From: Candidatus Halarchaeoplasma halalkaliphilum
GTDB lineage: Archaea > Thermoplasmatota > Thermoplasmata > Halarchaeoplasmatales > Halarchaeoplasmataceae
Reading direction: 5' to 3'
Assembly: GCA_007133925.1 (NCBI GenBank)
Contig: SLLU01000013.1
Coordinates: 1 to 6,213, forward strand
DNA: 6,213 nucleotides
Shown here: one piece after another, positions 5,292 to 6,213 of the stretch
Numbering within the stretch: the stretch's first letter is position 1
Layout: each line of letters begins with the position of its first letter
Translations under genes and position numbers: made by a program
Notes under the pieces: generated by a model
What the model was told of the DNA's origin: nothing
Databases searched by the model: none
The model's input: the letters and a program-made list of their open reading frames with translations, nothing else

Positions 5292-5612
5292 ATGGCGTCA
5301 GACACAAAAAGGATCACGGTTAGGATTCCGACGGAGCTTTCGGATGGGCTTGACAGACTAGTTGATAAAGGGGATTTTTCCAACGTGTCCGATGCCATCA
5401 GGACCGCCATAACAAATCTCATCGAGGAAAAAAACTCCCCGGAACACATATCCAAGGTTACTGTGGAGTTCCCTAAAAAGAACGTTGACGATATCGAGAC
5501 CCTGATCCAAGAAGGGGACTCCGTGAATGTGGATGATGCGATTAGGACCGCAGTCCGGGAATACATAAAAGACAGGGTAGAACAGTATAAAAAGCATAAG
5601 ATGCAAGCTTGA
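5292..5612 (+). CDS. Double ribbon-helix-helix transcription regulator (CdrS-like, upstream of ftsZ)
   Basis: A 106-residue protein made of two RHH (CopG/Arc-type) units in one chain. Repeat 1 has the strand KRITVRIP (6-13), helix A, the turn GDFSN (27-31) and helix B VSDAIRTAITNLIEE (32-46). Repeat 2 has KVTVEFP (55-61), GDSVN (75-79) and VDDAIRTAVREYIKD (80-94). The two align without gaps at a 48-residue offset, about 16 of 41 positions identical. RHH proteins normally dimerise to build one DNA-reading beta-ribbon, so this chain could fold as an intramolecular dimer or pair with another chain. AGGTG at 5282-5286 lies 5 nt before the ATG. The gene sits between a palindromic operator candidate and ftsZ, matching the conserved archaeal cdrS-ftsZ2 locus, where CdrS controls ftsZ2 in haloarchaea. 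The C-terminal 12 residues are basic. Target genes are inferred, not shown. Confidence 0.88.
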   Translation: MASDTKRITVRIPTELSDGLDRLVDKGDFSNVSDAIRTAITNLIEEKNSPEHISKVTVEFPKKNVDDIETLIQEGDSVNVDDAIRTAVREYIKDRVEQYKKHKMQA

Positions 5613-5644
5613 AACCGGACGGTAACGCCTATGACAAAGGTACC

Positions 5645-5649
5645 AGGTG
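5645..5649 (+). promoter_or_regulatory. Ribosome binding site choosing the ftsZ start
   Basis: AGGTG stands 10 nt before the ATG at 5660. It would be too close (2 nt) to the out-of-frame ATG at 5652. The only other in-frame start candidate, TTG at 5609, overlaps the RHH stop and has no comparable site, so 5660 is preferred. Confidence 0.55.
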
Positions 5650-5659
5650 GCATGAAAAG

Positions 5660-6213
5660 ATGGTCGCAAAATATTATTCAACAGGGCTGGATGACGCTCC
5701 AGATTTATCGGTTTTGGTCATAGGTGTAGGAGGGGCTGGTTGTAACACCATCAATAGATTGAGTAACCTGGGAATATATGGTGCGGAGATCATAGCTGTC
5801 AACACGGACAAGGAGCACCTGATAAACATGAATGCGGACTCCCGGATGCTTATAGGTAAAGAGATCGCAAGGGGAAGAGGCGGAGGTGGTGACCCTCAAT
5901 ACGGTGAAAAGTGCGCTTTGGGTGCTGCGACCGGATTCAAAAAGTTATTCAAGGAAACCGATCTGGTTTTCGTGACCTCTGGACTCGGGGGGGGGACGGG
6001 GACCGGGGCGGCACCGGTGATATGCGAGATCGCCGAGAGGTGCAAATGCATGGTGATAAGCATAGTCACCATGCCATTCTCATTTGAACAGTCCCATAAA
6101 CGAAAAGTGGCACTTTCGGGCCTGAGAAGGATCGAACGGTATTCCAACTCGACCATAGTACTGGAAAATGATACACTCATGAAAGTGGTTCCCAACGTTC
6201 CGGTGGACGAGGC
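5660..6213 (+). CDS. ftsZ: Cell-division GTPase FtsZ, N-terminal 184 residues (3'-truncated)
   Basis: The start of a tubulin-fold GTPase that polymerises into the division ring at mid-cell. Visible GTP-site elements: VIGVGGAGCNTINRL (20-34), AVNTD (46-50), the T3 loop region IGKEIARGRGGGGDP (65-79), the tubulin signature SGLGGGTGTGAAPV (107-120), and the TMPFSFE segment after strand 5. Near the cut end, STIVLENDTLMKVVPNVPVDE follows the FtsZ pattern before helix H7. The catalytic T7 loop and C-terminal domain lie beyond the window. GGAGCN and GGGTGTG favour FtsZ over the archaeal CetZ branch; linkage to the RHH gene favours the FtsZ2 type, an inference. The start is ATG 5660; a TTG at 5609 would add 17 residues. 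The gene begins 47 nt after the RHH stop with no promoter of its own seen. All five glycines of the signature (110-112, 114 and 116) use GGG codons. Confidence 0.95.
   Translation, partial: MVAKYYSTGLDDAPDLSVLVIGVGGAGCNTINRLSNLGIYGAEIIAVNTDKEHLINMNADSRMLIGKEIARGRGGGGDPQYGEKCALGAATGFKKLFKETDLVFVTSGLGGGTGTGAAPVICEIAERCKCMVISIVTMPFSFEQSHKRKVALSGLRRIERYSNSTIVLENDTLMKVVPNVPVDE

Noticed and set aside
5609..5659. TTG at 5609, overlapping the RHH stop, as the ftsZ start
   Set aside because: The frame is open, but there is no ribosome site before it, while AGGTG precedes the ATG at 5660, which gives a normal FtsZ N-terminus.
1..6213. tRNA or rRNA genes, insertion sequences, CRISPR arrays, defence genes
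   Set aside because: No cloverleaf, repeat array, transposase motif or inverted-repeat-bounded element was seen; the window is densely filled with core and glycan genes.

Overview
This window reads as euryarchaeal chromosomal DNA, most likely from a Thermoplasmata-type lineage (moderate confidence; the lineage is inferred from gene content and promoter style, not a computed phylogeny). The archaeal markers are an L7Ae - S28e - L24e - nucleoside diphosphate kinase gene string, a UbiA-family membrane prenyltransferase, archaeal TATA boxes about 26 nt before likely transcript starts, Shine-Dalgarno sites of the GAGGTG/GGAGGT type, and a ribbon-helix-helix (RHH) gene directly upstream of ftsZ, an arrangement known in archaea as the cdrS-ftsZ2 locus.

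Layout. (1) Positions 1-2562, plus strand: the end of a nucleotide-sugar/surface-glycan operon. It has the C-terminal part of an RfbH-type 3-dehydrase, an RfbB-type 4,6-dehydratase, and a GT-B-fold protein resembling the N-terminal domain of plant L-arabinokinase. Together the first two would make a 3,6-dideoxy sugar nucleotide, and the third may act in glycan assembly. (2) Positions 2565-3587, minus strand: a UbiA-family integral membrane prenyltransferase, meeting the glycan operon tail to tail with 2 bp between stop codons. Its TATA box places transcription at or next to a GTG codon, so the mRNA is probably leaderless. (3) Positions 3588-3785: a divergent promoter region. The leader of the ribosomal operon can be folded into two interleaved stems (a possible pseudoknot) and holds a 12-codon Cys-rich mini-ORF. 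(4) Positions 3786-5110, plus strand: rpl7ae, rps28e, rpl24e and ndk, tightly packed, two of the junctions with overlapping stop/start or stop/SD signals. (5) Positions 5111-5291: a weak terminator-like element, then a promoter with a 29-bp imperfect palindrome at the predicted transcript start. (6) Positions 5292-6213, plus strand: an RHH protein made of two fused RHH repeats, then the N-terminal 184 residues of FtsZ, cut by the window edge.

The most interesting part is the last: a single-chain double RHH regulator, a dyad-symmetric operator candidate over its own promoter start, and ftsZ 47 nt downstream in the same orientation. This suggests an autoregulated cell-division switch in which the second RHH domain has diverged in its DNA-reading strand.
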